From NCBI GenBank assembly GCA_033065855.1, contig JAVXUO010000932.1, positions 62,001 to 126,000 on the forward strand: a DNA stretch of 64,000 bases, written 5' to 3'. Below, in pieces: positions 46,021 through 56,044 of the stretch. The stretch is from Escallonia rubra (lineage: Eukaryota; Streptophyta; Magnoliopsida; Escalloniales; Escalloniaceae). Below the pieces are notes generated by a model. It worked only from the letters and a program-made list of their open reading frames with translations, had not been told where the DNA came from and ran no database searches. Numbering within the stretch: the stretch's first letter is position 1; every line of letters starts with the position of its first letter. The position numbers were made by a program, and so were the translations under genes.

Positions 46021-47243
46021 GGGTACATTACACTAAACACTCCTGAGGTTTTACGTAATTACACTCCACTACAACTATCTTTAAAAATTACACTCAGCTC
46101 AAAAAGTAACTTTTTCTCTTACAGTGTTAATGGTGCAGTGCAAAAAAACATGAATGCCCCTCAGACTGTTTTCTTTGAATTTTGGAGGGAAAACTTGTTT
46201 TTGGGAATTTTTGGAGGGAAAACTTATTTTTGGGAATTATTGGGGGAATATCCTAATTCAAATGGAATGCCCTAATTGAACCCTAATTGAACACTCTAAT
46301 TCACTTAGACACATAATTGAACCATAAATTGAAGTAATTAAACCCTAAATGGAATGCCCTAATCGAATCGAACCCAGAATTAAATTAATTGGATCCCTAA
46401 TTGAACCCTAAATTGAACGTCCAAATCCAACCGAATCCTAAATTGAACTTATTGAACCCCCTAATTGAACTTCAAATTGAATGCCCTAATTCAACCGAAC
46501 CCTAAATTGAAGTAATTGAACCCTAAATTGAAGTAATTAAACCCTAAATTGAATGCCTTAATCGAATCGAACCTTAAATTAAACTAATTGAACCCCTAAT
46601 TGAACCCTAAATTGAATGTCCTAATCCAACCGAACCCTAAATTGAACTTATTGAACCCCCTAATTGAACCCTAAATTGAATGCCCCAATTCAACCGACCC
46701 CTAAATTGAACTAATTGAACCCTGATTGAACCATAAATTAAAGTAATTAAACCCTGATTAAACCCTAAATTGAATGTCCTAAATTAAACTAATTGAACCC
46801 CTAATTGAACCCTAAATTGAAGTATTTGAACCCTAATTAAACCATAAATTAAATGTCCTAATCGAATCGAATCCTAAATTAAACTAATTGAACCTCTAAT
46901 TGAATGCCCTAATCTAATTGAACCCTAAATTGAACTAATTGAACCCTGAAATGAGCTAATTGAACCCTAAATTGGCTAAATTAAACCCCCTAATTCACTT
47001 AAAGTTTGTGGAGTTGACTGAAATTTTGGAAAACCACACAAGTGAGTAAAGGACAAAGGGGGGGTATTTTGGGTATGAAAATTGCATAAAGTAATGTGTC
47101 AGGGAATCTTTTCACGGAGTTGGCCTTGCCATTAAATGTGTGTAATGCGGGTACAAACCTTGGGGGTCTGATTGTAATTTTTAAAGATAGCGGTAGTTGA
47201 GTGTAATTACGTAAAACCTCAGGGTGTTTAGTGTAATTTAGCC
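46021..47243. mobile_element. Nested non-autonomous inverted-repeat element
   Basis: About 75-bp inverted ends: left TACATTACACTAAACAC, TGAGGTTTTACGTAATTACA, CTATCTTTAAAAATTACA (46024-46093); the right end is the inverse (47169-47243). It interrupts a satellite unit whose uninterrupted form is visible in neighbouring units, so the insertion is recent relative to the array. The flanks are A-rich runs (AAAAAAAAT / AAAAAATT), so a 7-9 bp duplication is likely but not provable. MULE affinity is my guess; no protein is encoded. Confidence 0.72.
46262..46990. repeat. AT-rich minisatellite (AATTGAACCCTAAATTGAA-type words)
   Basis: About 730 bp of short, diverged repeats built from CCTAATTGAACCCTAAATTGAA words of irregular 17-40 bp period. 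It fills the interior of the nested element. Non-coding. Confidence 0.85.
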
Positions 47244-48071
47244 AAAAAATTATTTGTCTCGAATTTCGCCGAAATTCATAAAAATGGGCTACTTAGAGTG
47301 CCTAAGGTATATTGAGCAAAAAAACTAACAAAAAAATATACAAGATTTTTCGGAAGCTATGAATTGGGCGATAAAGTCTGCGCGAATAGGCCCTTCATAG
47401 GAAAATCAAAAAAAATTATTTGTCTCCAATTTCACCGAAATTCATAGAAATGGGCTACTTAGCATGCCTAAGGTATATTGAGCAAAAAAATGACAAAAAA
47501 ATATACAAGATTTTTCAGAAGCTATAAATTGGGCGATAAAAAGTGCGCGAGTAGGCCTTTCATAGGAAAACCAAAACAATTATTTGTCTCAATTTTTGCC
47601 GAAATTGATAGAAATGGGCTAATTAGTGTGCCTAAGGTATATTGAGCAAAAAAATGACAAAAAAATATACAAGATTTTTCAGAAGCTATAAATTGGGCGA
47701 TAAAGTGTGCGCTTATTTCATAGAAAAACCAAAAAAAATATTTGTTTCGAATTTCGCCGAAATTCATAGAAATTGGCTACTTAGCGTGCCTAAGGTATAT
47801 TGAACAAAAAAAACTGACAAAAAAATATACAAGATTTTTCGGAAGCTATGAATTGGGCGCTAAAATGTGCGCGAATAGACCCTTCATAGGAAAACCCAAA
47901 AAAAAAATTCTCATTTTTTGCCGAAATTCATAGAAATTGGCTAATTAGCATGCCTAAGGTGCAATTTTAAAAAAACTGACAAGAATCCACAAACCAAATC
48001 ACAAATTTAAACATTATAAAAGTTCAATTGAAACAACTGAAACATTAATGTAAACAACTGAAACATTAACC

Positions 48072-50358
48072 CTAACACTCTTCCTCATCATCGTCCTCCT
48101 CGACCATACTGCCAGATTCGATACCTAGCACTTTATAATGGTTTCTCTTGTCATGATCAGTCATCTTATTACACAACGCACACTTTCGTAATTTTTTTTT
48201 ACCGTTGCATCTTCTATCGGATTGTTCATACGTATTGCACGTTTTCGCCCTTTTGTTTGAGAGATAATTGAATAAAAAATATCGTCCTCCTCACCTTGCA
48301 GGCGAGTACTGTCAATGACTGGCTGTGAAACTCGATTGAATCTACCGGCTCGAGTCGTCCGAGTAGTCGGATTGTCCCGTCTTTCTGGTAATGCCATCCT
48401 AAAATGTGCATATCCCGAGCAGCTGCTTCAACTTGATACCTGTACCCATCATATGTTGACGCTGCATCCAATGATAAACCGTGCATGATGTTACAAAGGT
48501 GATTATATCGCAGCGTCTCAGATTGCTCGAAATGAACTGAAACATTGGGCACGTAAGGAATGTGACCGTGGACTCTATTGGCTTCCTTCGTCCACCGATC
48601 CAAGATATACTCTTGAGGGATTTCACGAGCATTCTTGGCGTTAAAACCCTCAACGCGTGTCGACAAAGTATACCTTTATGCTCAAACAGTTCACAGTTGC
48701 AATTAACAAACCCGGTCTCCATACACACTGCTACGGTAAAATGTCTTCTATTCTTCGGAGCCGACGAAGAGCACGGATTGGCAAAATTCGTCACATTTGT
48801 CAAAGCATAAATCTTGGGGTAGCTGTTGCATAGCTCGTGCAACTTTGTCATGCTATATTGATTCGACTTTAGTAGTTCATCCTGAAACTGTCTAAACATT
48901 TCCTTGGTATAGACTTGAGCCGCATGAGCCTCCAAAGGTGAAAAAACTACTATGGCTCTTTCTCTGTAAACTGTAGCCGCGTCGGCTTCTCAATAAAAGA
49001 AAAATGGCCTGTCAAGGGCTTTCTGCGTCTCTAGTACGAACTATGTTATACTTGAAGAAGAGCGTACGTACCCATCAAAGAATGCATTCATACCTTCTCT
49101 TCTCGAGGTCGTAGTCATTCCGGCTGCAAAATTTTTTTTGGTGTAAGCACCGATCCACTATGTCCTGATCTCATACAACGCTTGCAACCATTCATGACTG
49201 TGCAAATAGTAGTCATCCATTAACTTGGCCCACCTCTCCTCGAACACGTCTACCGTCAACGATTTCTTCACACATGTATTAAAGTCACTCTTGAATGTCG
49301 GATGTTTTTCATATACATTGTGAAACTTTTCAGGATATTTGTTGCTTATGTGCCATGTGCACATGCCATGGTGAGTATCTGGAAGGACCTTAGCGATTGC
49401 ATTTTTCATTGCCAGATCTTGGTCGGTGATGATGGTCTTTGGATGACTCTGATACATTGCTTCAAGCCACATTTCAAATAATCACGTAAATGACTCTTCC
49501 GTCTTATCCCTAAGACGGGCAAAGCCAAACAAGATTGACTGATAGTGGTGGTTCACCCCGGTGAACGGAGCAAAAGGCATAGAGTACTTATTTGTGCAGT
49601 ATGTGGTGTCAAACGTCACAACATCGCCAAAATTTTGGTAAGCAGCTCTAGAACGGGCATCCGCCCAAAATATAGTACTAATGCGGTTCTCGTCATCCAG
49701 TTGGAGACTATAGAAAAAGCCAGAATTCTCACTCTGAAGGCGCCTGAAGATATCAAGTGTAGCTTGAGAATCACTCTTACATGAAGACTCTCTCCTCTGA
49801 GCACGAAGTTCATTTCGAAGGTCTATTTCGTTGAAGCTCAACTTGTCAACCCCCAACCTGGCTTGAGAAAACCCCCATCATTCTAGAAGGTAGAATTTTA
49901 GCCTCGGCCATTGTAAATATCAGTTGTCTGTGTGCCGCGCTTATTTGTCGGTGTTGATGAATTTGACCAATCTTACTAGGGGTCATCAACTGATGATTAT
50001 GGCTCAACTCCACTCCCGTCACAACCCAATGGTTTTCATTTTTTCGGTGTACTGCATACACATGGGCCTTGCAGCCGGTACTCGGAAATGTGTCCCATTT
50101 TCTTTGTCTTGATGGCCATTCGTCACTGATCCGAACAACCGGGGGTACATGTGGTGCTCCTCTATGACACTCAAATAGTCTTCCACAAATTTGATCTGTA
50201 TTCGCCCGTTTTCTAGTCGTCTTAATTCTAATACCGAAACCTATCGTTTTCGAATATGCTCTATAGTATGCTTCAACTTCGTCCAGTGTTTGAAAAACTT
50301 GACCCAAGTAAGGTGGATCAGAATCTTCACAAAAATTATTTCCTCCAGTTGCATCCAT
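48072..50358 (-). pseudogene. FAR1-type MULE transposase, broken
   Basis: From ATG 50358 leftward: a FAR1 DNA-binding domain (FQTLDEVEAYYRAYSKTIGF, then GCKAHVYAVHRKNENHWVV and ELSHNHQL), then the MULE transposase core (FYSLQLDDENRISTIFWADA, DVVTFDTTYCTNKYSMPFAP, and IITDQDLAMKNAI holding catalytic Asp residues), then a SWIM zinc finger (CNCELFEHKGILCRHALRV). The C-terminal knuckle is KCALCNKMTDHDKRNH, and the protein ends at 48072. It would bind the inverted repeats and move the element. Frameshifts near 49856 and 48630 and stops (e.g. TGA at 49482 at a Trp position) inactivate it. It is related to, but distinct from, the MuDR remnants at 12925 and 33988. Confidence 0.9.
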
Positions 50359-50465
50359 ATTTATACTGAAATCTAAAAAATAAAAATTATATCATTCTCG
50401 ACAAGTTATAAAATTAAATTAAATAAAAATAAAAATTATTTCCTCCAGTTGTGTCCCGTTTTTGA

Positions 50466-52143
50466 CAGAAAATTACCAAAATACTCCCGATGAGCGGCAA
50501 ATTACCGAAATGCCCCCGGGGTTCATTATCACCCTAACGCCCCAAATCAGCTTCAAAACAGCCTTTCAGGTGTTTTACTTACATTTCTGGACAAAAAAGC
50601 CGTTCGAAAAACTTAACATTATAGAATTACCAAAATACCCCTCTCGGGGTGGTAAATTACCAAAATGCCCCTGGCATCGGTAAATCTCAAAAGTGCTTTG
50701 AAATACTATTGCAAGCTTCCTGCATTCATTCTTGATCTAAAAAGTATTTTACAGATTTTCGCCCAAAAATCCCGAACCGGTGTCCGAATCGAGAGCTTGC
50801 CAAAAAAAGATCTAACGACTTCAGAATGGCGCATAGTCCTGGGAAATGGAACTTCCTAACATCCCAGGGTTCTCATCAAAGTTTCGCGTGAAATCGCGCT
50901 AGCTTGATATTTTAAATTACACTGCAAATTTACAAGGTTCCCCGTAATAGTTAACCCTTTCCAATCTTTGGAAAAATCTGAAATTTTTCCCTGATATCGA
51001 TCGTTTAAAAATAACTAGGGTCTCTTTTTTACAATTTGGCAAAATCTATCTCTAGCTATTTTTATAAATTCGTGAAAAATCCAAAATTTGACGCCCTAAA
51101 AAATCGCTATTTTGGAATCTATAAATGTAATACCCTGATTTGTATAAACCTAATTTTGACGCCCTAAAAACCACTCATCCGATCTCCGATTGATCTGATT
51201 TTTGTTTCGTTCAATTTGTATTTTCGTTATCTTCGATTTGAGTCTACAATGACTATTTTTGGACTTCGAATGAATATTCGCTAATAAACGCTAGTTCAAT
51301 TCCTAATTTCAAACTCTCAAAAAACACGAATTTTAGACTATGGTAAGAACAATTTAAGCATAACACAATTTAAACAATCCATTGGTAAGAACAATTTGAA
51401 ATTAACATTGAATTATAAGAAAATTCAAAATACTTACTTGTTTTAACTTGATATATTTAAAGAAAAATCCACCGATCTTCTAGCGTAAATTTTTTTTGTT
51501 TGTATTGTTGTGGAGATTATGTAGGTGAGATATGGAGTATAAAGAGAGTTGGTAAAGATGATGGAGAGTGGAAGAAAGGGTTCGGGGAGAACGGCTTATA
51601 AAGAGAGAAAATTGAGGGAGAGATAAGAAAGAAGACAGAGAAAAAAAATCCGTGAGTGAGCAGTAGTCAAAGGCTGTGAAAGATAAAAAAATGGCAGAAG
51701 ACTGTGTGGCCGAGCTTTGAGCTGGCTCTAGAAAAAGGACAAGGGGGGAATCATGGGGGGGGGGGGGGGAAGGACACCACGTGGCAGAGGGACCGCAACA
51801 CTTGCGGTTTGGCCACGTGGCAGGCCGGGGGCAGGGGGAACCGCAACACTTTGTTACGGTTTGGCCACGTGACAGGTAGGGGGGGAACCGCAACACTTTG
51901 TTGTGGTTTGAGGCCTTTGACGGAAGAAAAAAAAAGACAACTGCAATGCAACAAAGTGTTGCTGTTGGGGGGGGGGGGGGTAGGGGCCATGAAAAGTAGG
52001 AAGAAAAGAAAAAAAAAGGGAATGATAACCAACCGCAACAAAGTGTTGCGGTTGGCGGGGGGTGGGGGTAGGAAGAAGAAAACCAACCGTAACAAAGTGT
52101 TGCGGTTGGGTGGATAATATCCACTAGGGGATGTGGATCGGCC

Positions 52144-52146
<3 letters not shown>
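50466..52146 (-). repeat. Right long terminal inverted repeat of the 12.3-kb MULE
   Basis: Inverse of the left repeat: GTTTTACTTACATTTCTGGA (about 50570), the LTR-related part (about 50880-51080), the leader-like part (about 51430-51620), the hairpin array (about 51791-52108) and the end GGGGGCC (reverse complement, 52140-52146). It has fewer hairpin units than the left end. Confidence 0.88.

Positions 52147-52201
<55 letters not shown>
52147..52201. repeat. (TA)n microsatellite, right of the 12.3-kb MULE
   Basis: Continuation of the (TA)n at 39793-39877; it runs directly into the LRR-coding DNA at 52202. Confidence 0.95.
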
Positions 52202-52204
<3 letters not shown>

Positions 52205-52266
52205 CTTTCGAATCTCCGGAACCTGTATCTGAGCTCAAACAACTTGAAAGGTCAGATCATATACAA
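52202..52266 (+). pseudogene. RLP pseudogene, third exon (one LRR unit)
   Basis: GLSNLRNLYLSSNNLKGQI is a plant LRR repeat, followed by a splice-donor-like AAG/GTACCT at 52266. It continues the RLP begun at 38668. No acceptor AG remains before it, because the TA repeat runs up to the exon, so correct splicing is unlikely even without the MULE. No further LRR exons were found before the Sirevirus at 52954. Confidence 0.75.
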
Positions 52267-52371
52267 GGTACCTTTAGCTCATGAGTCTATCTTCAGTTTA
52301 CTAGAATGGCACGTAAGTAATCTTTAAGTATCGCTGCTTACATCAAACCATACACAAAAAGGTAGCTCTTA

Positions 52372-52566
52372 GTGCTACCCCTATTTATAAGTACCGTACA
52401 AGAGGGCGCATCAGTTTTGCCTGTACAAATGATATGTTCCCCTACCATTATCAATTTGATTGCGCATTTGTGCTACCCTACTTATAAGTACAATACCAGA
52501 GGGCGCATCATTTTGCCTGTAAAAATAATATGTTCCCCTACCATTATCAATTTTAGCGCGTATTTT
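52372..52566 (+). repeat. Tandem duplication of ~98 bp
   Basis: Units 52372-52469 and 52470-52566 share AGAGGGCGCATCA and ATGTTCCCCTACCATTATCA. No gene is seen; from 52567 to 52948 I see nothing else. Confidence 0.75.
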
Positions 52567-52953
52567 CAATTATGTTTAGAAAAAATAGCGATATAAGTAG
52601 GAAGGAACATTTTGTCACTAAGAAAATACTTCTCAATAAAAGTGCATGTCACACACTTACAAATAATACACCATCAACTGATAGTGTATAAATGAAAAGG
52701 TAACCCGTGTGATGTCCTTTCATAGAAATATAAAGCATACATAATGCAATTTTTGTATCCAATTATTCGAGAAACGAAAGAAAGTTTTTTCATGTGGTAA
52801 CTTTTGTTTAAGAAAAGTTTTCTTATGAACTAATTTGTGGAATAAGCACAAAATAAGACTTCTTTCCATGAAATAATATCACGGACAATTCTAATGCAAG
52901 CAGTTGGTTCCATAAGCTCCAAAAAAAAAAAATATTCACAAATAGATGAACAC

Positions 52954-54233
52954 TATTAACCCTACAGTTATTTAACCTAGGATTATATTTGATTTTGATG
53001 ATAACTAACATTGATGATTATGTTGTCTAAACATGCATTGAGTTGATGAAGCAATAGGAACAATCTCATACTCATGCAAACGGATTATTAGACGAGCAAC
53101 ACGGTCAAAGACTCTCAACGGAACGCATCAAAGAGGAAATTCGTCGATTGAAGTTTTCATGCTTTTATTTCCGTCTTTGTAAAACTAGACATAGAGAGAT
53201 GATCGTTACGATGACTGTATACCTTGAACTTGCACATATGTTTCCCTTGCATGCATAAAAGTTTTCCATACTTTAAAAATAAAGAAACTGCATTTTCAGG
53301 AATGCAGTTGACTGCATTGGAATGCAGTCGACTGCAATTTAGGCAGTGAGGTATTACAGTCGACTGCATTGGAATGCAGTCGACTGCAATACTTCCAGTA
53401 GCCTATTATAGTCGACTGCATTTCATTGCAGTCGACTGCAAGTTGAAAATTTGAATTTCCAACGGCTACTTTTGGGTTACAGTCGACTGCAATGGTGCAT
53501 TGCAGTCGACTGCATTTACCGTTTGGCGCATTTAATGCTCTACCTAACTCCAAACGGTCATATTTATTCCTACCTCTATAAATACTCATTTTGGGCATTG
53601 GTTTGATTCATCAATTGCATTCAAAGCTCTCTTATCTTTCATATTCTCAAAGATCAAAGCAATTGTTCAAATCTCTCTTGTTTTCATTGATTTTTTATCC
53701 TTTTCAAGAGAGCATTTATTGTGAGCTTACATTAGAGAGAGATACACTTTCATAAGTCATCATATACTCATCTCTCTTGTTCTAGTACTTCAACTTGTAC
53801 TCATCTACTTATTGAGAGTGAAATCTTGTACACATTTCTTCATTGAAAGGTTCTTGTATCAAAGCTTGGGGTTGTCAAGCTTTGGAGCTTTGGGTTTGTC
53901 AAAGCTTGTTCTTGATGTGGGCATAGCATCAAGGGATTGTAAGAGGTTCGATCTTGACCCGTAAGGAAGATCATACTAGTGGATTCTAGGGCCTTTCAAC
54001 GGACTTCCTTGAAGGGGTGGACGTAGGCTTGTGGGTATATCAAGCCGAACCATTTAATTCTCCTTGTCAAGTATCTCTAAACCCTTCTCTCTTTACTTTA
54101 TCGTTCTATATTTGTATTGAGATTGGTTGTTTGTTTATTTGAGTTATTGAAATTGAGGTTTGTTGTTTGTTAATTTTTTAAGTAGTCTTAAAATCCTATT
54201 CACTCCCCCTCTAGGGTTATATTATTGGTTTCA
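52954..54233 (+). repeat. 5' LTR of the Sirevirus
   Basis: Starts TATTAACCCTAC (the 3' copy has the canonical TGTTAACCCTAC) and ends GGTTTCA. It contains eight palindromes (TGCAGTCGACTGCA or one-step variants, 53303-53514), then a TATAAATA box at about 53576-53583, the likely promoter of the element RNA. Confidence 0.92.
53303..53514. promoter_or_regulatory. Array of TGCAGTCGACTGCA palindromes, 5' LTR
   Basis: Copies start at 53303, 53323, 53355, 53375, 53407, 53427, 53478 and 53501, in closely spaced pairs (20-23 bp start to start), ending about 60 bp before a TATAAATA sequence. Four copies are perfect 14-bp palindromes. The position upstream of the TATA box suggests protein-binding sites, but this is inference. 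Confidence 0.85.
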
Positions 54234-54235
54234 AG

Positions 54236-54247
54236 TGGTATCAGAGT
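54236..54247 (+). other. Primer-binding site of the Sirevirus
   Basis: TGGTATCAGAGT, complementary to the 3' end of initiator tRNA-Met, two bases after the LTR end. Confidence 0.92.
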
Positions 54248-54292
54248 CTCGGCTCTTGTTATATTGGGTAACGCCAAGAGAGTTAATCGATC

Positions 54293-56031
54293 ATGGCTTA
54301 CGTTGGGGGTATGGAGGGTAGTTCTACCACTAGGCCTCCATTGTTTAATGGGACCAATTATAGTGTGTGGAAAGTTAAGATGAAAATCTACTTAGAATCT
54401 CAAGACTATGAGATGTGGGATATTGTTGAGAATGGCCCATTCGTTTCGATAAAGGTGGTTGACAAGGTTGAAGAGCCTAAATCAAAATCGGAGTATAGTG
54501 ATCATGACAAGAAGATGATTTGTATGAATGCTAGAGCGAAAAATTGTCTTGTGTGTGCTTTAGACACTAATGAACTCAATAGAGTCATTATGTGTAATTC
54601 CGCTAAGAGTATTTGGGATACTCTTCAAGTCACTCATGAAGGGACTTCTCTTCTTAGAGACTCCAAGATGAATTTATTGTTTAGAGATTATGAGTTATTC
54701 CATATGCTTCCAAATGAATCCATTACGGATATGAATACTCGTTTTACTAACATTGTGAATCCTTTGAAGCAATTGGGCAAGGAATTCACTAATGGTGATC
54801 TTGTAAGAAAGGTGATTAGATCCTTACCAAGAGCTTGGGATGCAAAGATCACCGCCATCCAAGAATCAAAGAATCTCAACATCTTTCCTCTTGATGAATT
54901 GATGTGCTCACTCATGACGTACGAAATGCAACTCAAGACCTTTGATCAAGAGGACATCAAGAAGAAGCCTACATCAATTGCTCTTAAAGCTTCATCTTCA
55001 AACCTTGAGTCAAGTGATGATGATGAAGAATTTGATGAAGAGGATATGGCATTGGTTGCAAAGAACTTCAAGAAGTTCTTAAGATTTAGAAGAAATGATG
55101 GGAGAAGACAACAAAATGCTAGCAATGAAGAGAAGCTTTGCTACAAATGCCACAAGCCAGGACACATGAAGATGGATTGTCCTATCTACAAAAGGGAGAA
55201 GAAGGAAAGAAGAGATGTATGTGAAAGAGCCAAAAGAAGACAATTCTCTAAGAAAGAAAACAAGGAGAAGGAAAGAGCAATGAATGCCGAACATACTTCA
55301 CTATGGAGTGATTTTGATTCAAGTGATGAAGAGAATGATCAAGCAAATGTATGCTTCATGGCAAATGATGAGGTAAGCTCTTCTTCTGGTAGTGATAGTG
55401 ATAATGAAAGCTTTGAAGATGCTTATGATAGCTTATATGAGGAATCCAAGAAAATTTTCAAGAAAAATATTATTTTGTCTAAGAAATTCCTTGAAGCTAA
55501 TAAGCAAATTGAGAAGTTGTTAATGGAAAATGATAAGTTGCATGCCATGTGGAGCATGTGAATAACGATTTGGTTGGATTACTTGTTAACACTCCTAGCT
55601 CAAAACAAATCTCTTCCAAAACTTTGGCTTTAGAAAAACAAAATGAAGATTTAAAAGTTGAGATTTGTGATTTGAAAAAATGTCTTGAAAAATTTGTTGA
55701 TGGTCAAAACAATTTGGATGTCATGCTTGGACGCCAAAGAATTGGCCTAAACAAAGGTGGTCTTGGATTAGATCCCATGGCCATGCCTCCTAAAGTTTTG
55801 CAACAACAAGCTAGGTTGAATATTCATACAAAACGACCAAAGAATTATTGCACACCTTTTACACATTGCGGTTGGTGCAACAAGAAAGGGCATACGACTA
55901 ATCATTGTCCTTGTAGAATTGTTTTTGTTAGAGGTAGAAAGAAAATGTGGATTGTGAAAGGTCAAGAATACAAATGCAAGACTAACATCCAAGGACCCAA
56001 GAAAATTTGGGTACCAAAAGTCACTACTTGA
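54293..56031 (+). pseudogene. Sirevirus gag
   Basis: The first frame (54293-55561, 422 codons) opens MAYVGGMEGSSTTRPPLFNG and shows the Copia gag core (NYSVWKVKMKIYLES; AKSIWDTLQVTHEGT; KVIRSLPRAWDAKITAI) and a zinc knuckle CYKCHKPGHMKMDC at residues 283-296. After a frameshift at about 55550 the C-terminal part continues in another frame to 56031: a long coiled-coil-like stretch and a second knuckle CGWCNKKGHTTNHC, followed by GPKKIWVPK. Gag makes the cytoplasmic particle; Sirevirus Gag proteins are unusually long, as here. Two knuckles separated by a coiled coil fit that lineage. Confidence 0.85.
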
Positions 56032-56044
56032 TTTGTGTTTATAG

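Larger units (their letters stand above)
45745..47975. repeat. ~163-bp satellite between the convergent MULE genes
   Basis: Units share GTGCCTAAGGTATATTGAGC, ATATACAAGATTTTTC, GGCGATAAA and CCGAAATTCATAGAAAT. The CCTAAGGT landmark recurs at 45903, 47301, 47467, 47631, 47789 and 47952 (spacing 158-166 bp in the right part). An inverted-repeat element at about 46021-47243 splits the array. No gene. Confidence 0.85.
39878..52146. mobile_element. 12.3-kb FAR1-type MULE with PMD-ULP1 accessory gene
   Basis: Long terminal inverted repeats (39878 to about 41703, and about 50466 to 52146) begin GGGGGCC and share hairpin arrays, an mRNA-leader-like segment and an LTR-derived segment. Between them lie, in order, a duplicated part of the repeat, a PMD-ULP1 gene (plus, 42769-45649), a ~163-bp satellite split by a smaller inverted-repeat element, and a FAR1-type MULE transposase (minus, 48072-50358). 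The two genes converge. It sits in a (TA)n tract within an RLP intron. ULP1-carrying MULEs are known in plants (the Kaonashi group); this arrangement with PMD and a FAR1-type transposase is the point of interest. Both genes carry stops, so this copy is defective. Confidence 0.9.

Noticed and set aside
47522..47933. Frames of 63-81 codons in the satellite
   Set aside because: They repeat with the satellite unit on both strands and lack any domain.
53303..53514. CRISPR-like array
   Set aside because: The repeats are palindromic promoter-type motifs with unequal spacing inside a plant LTR; no spacers of constant size and no cas genes.
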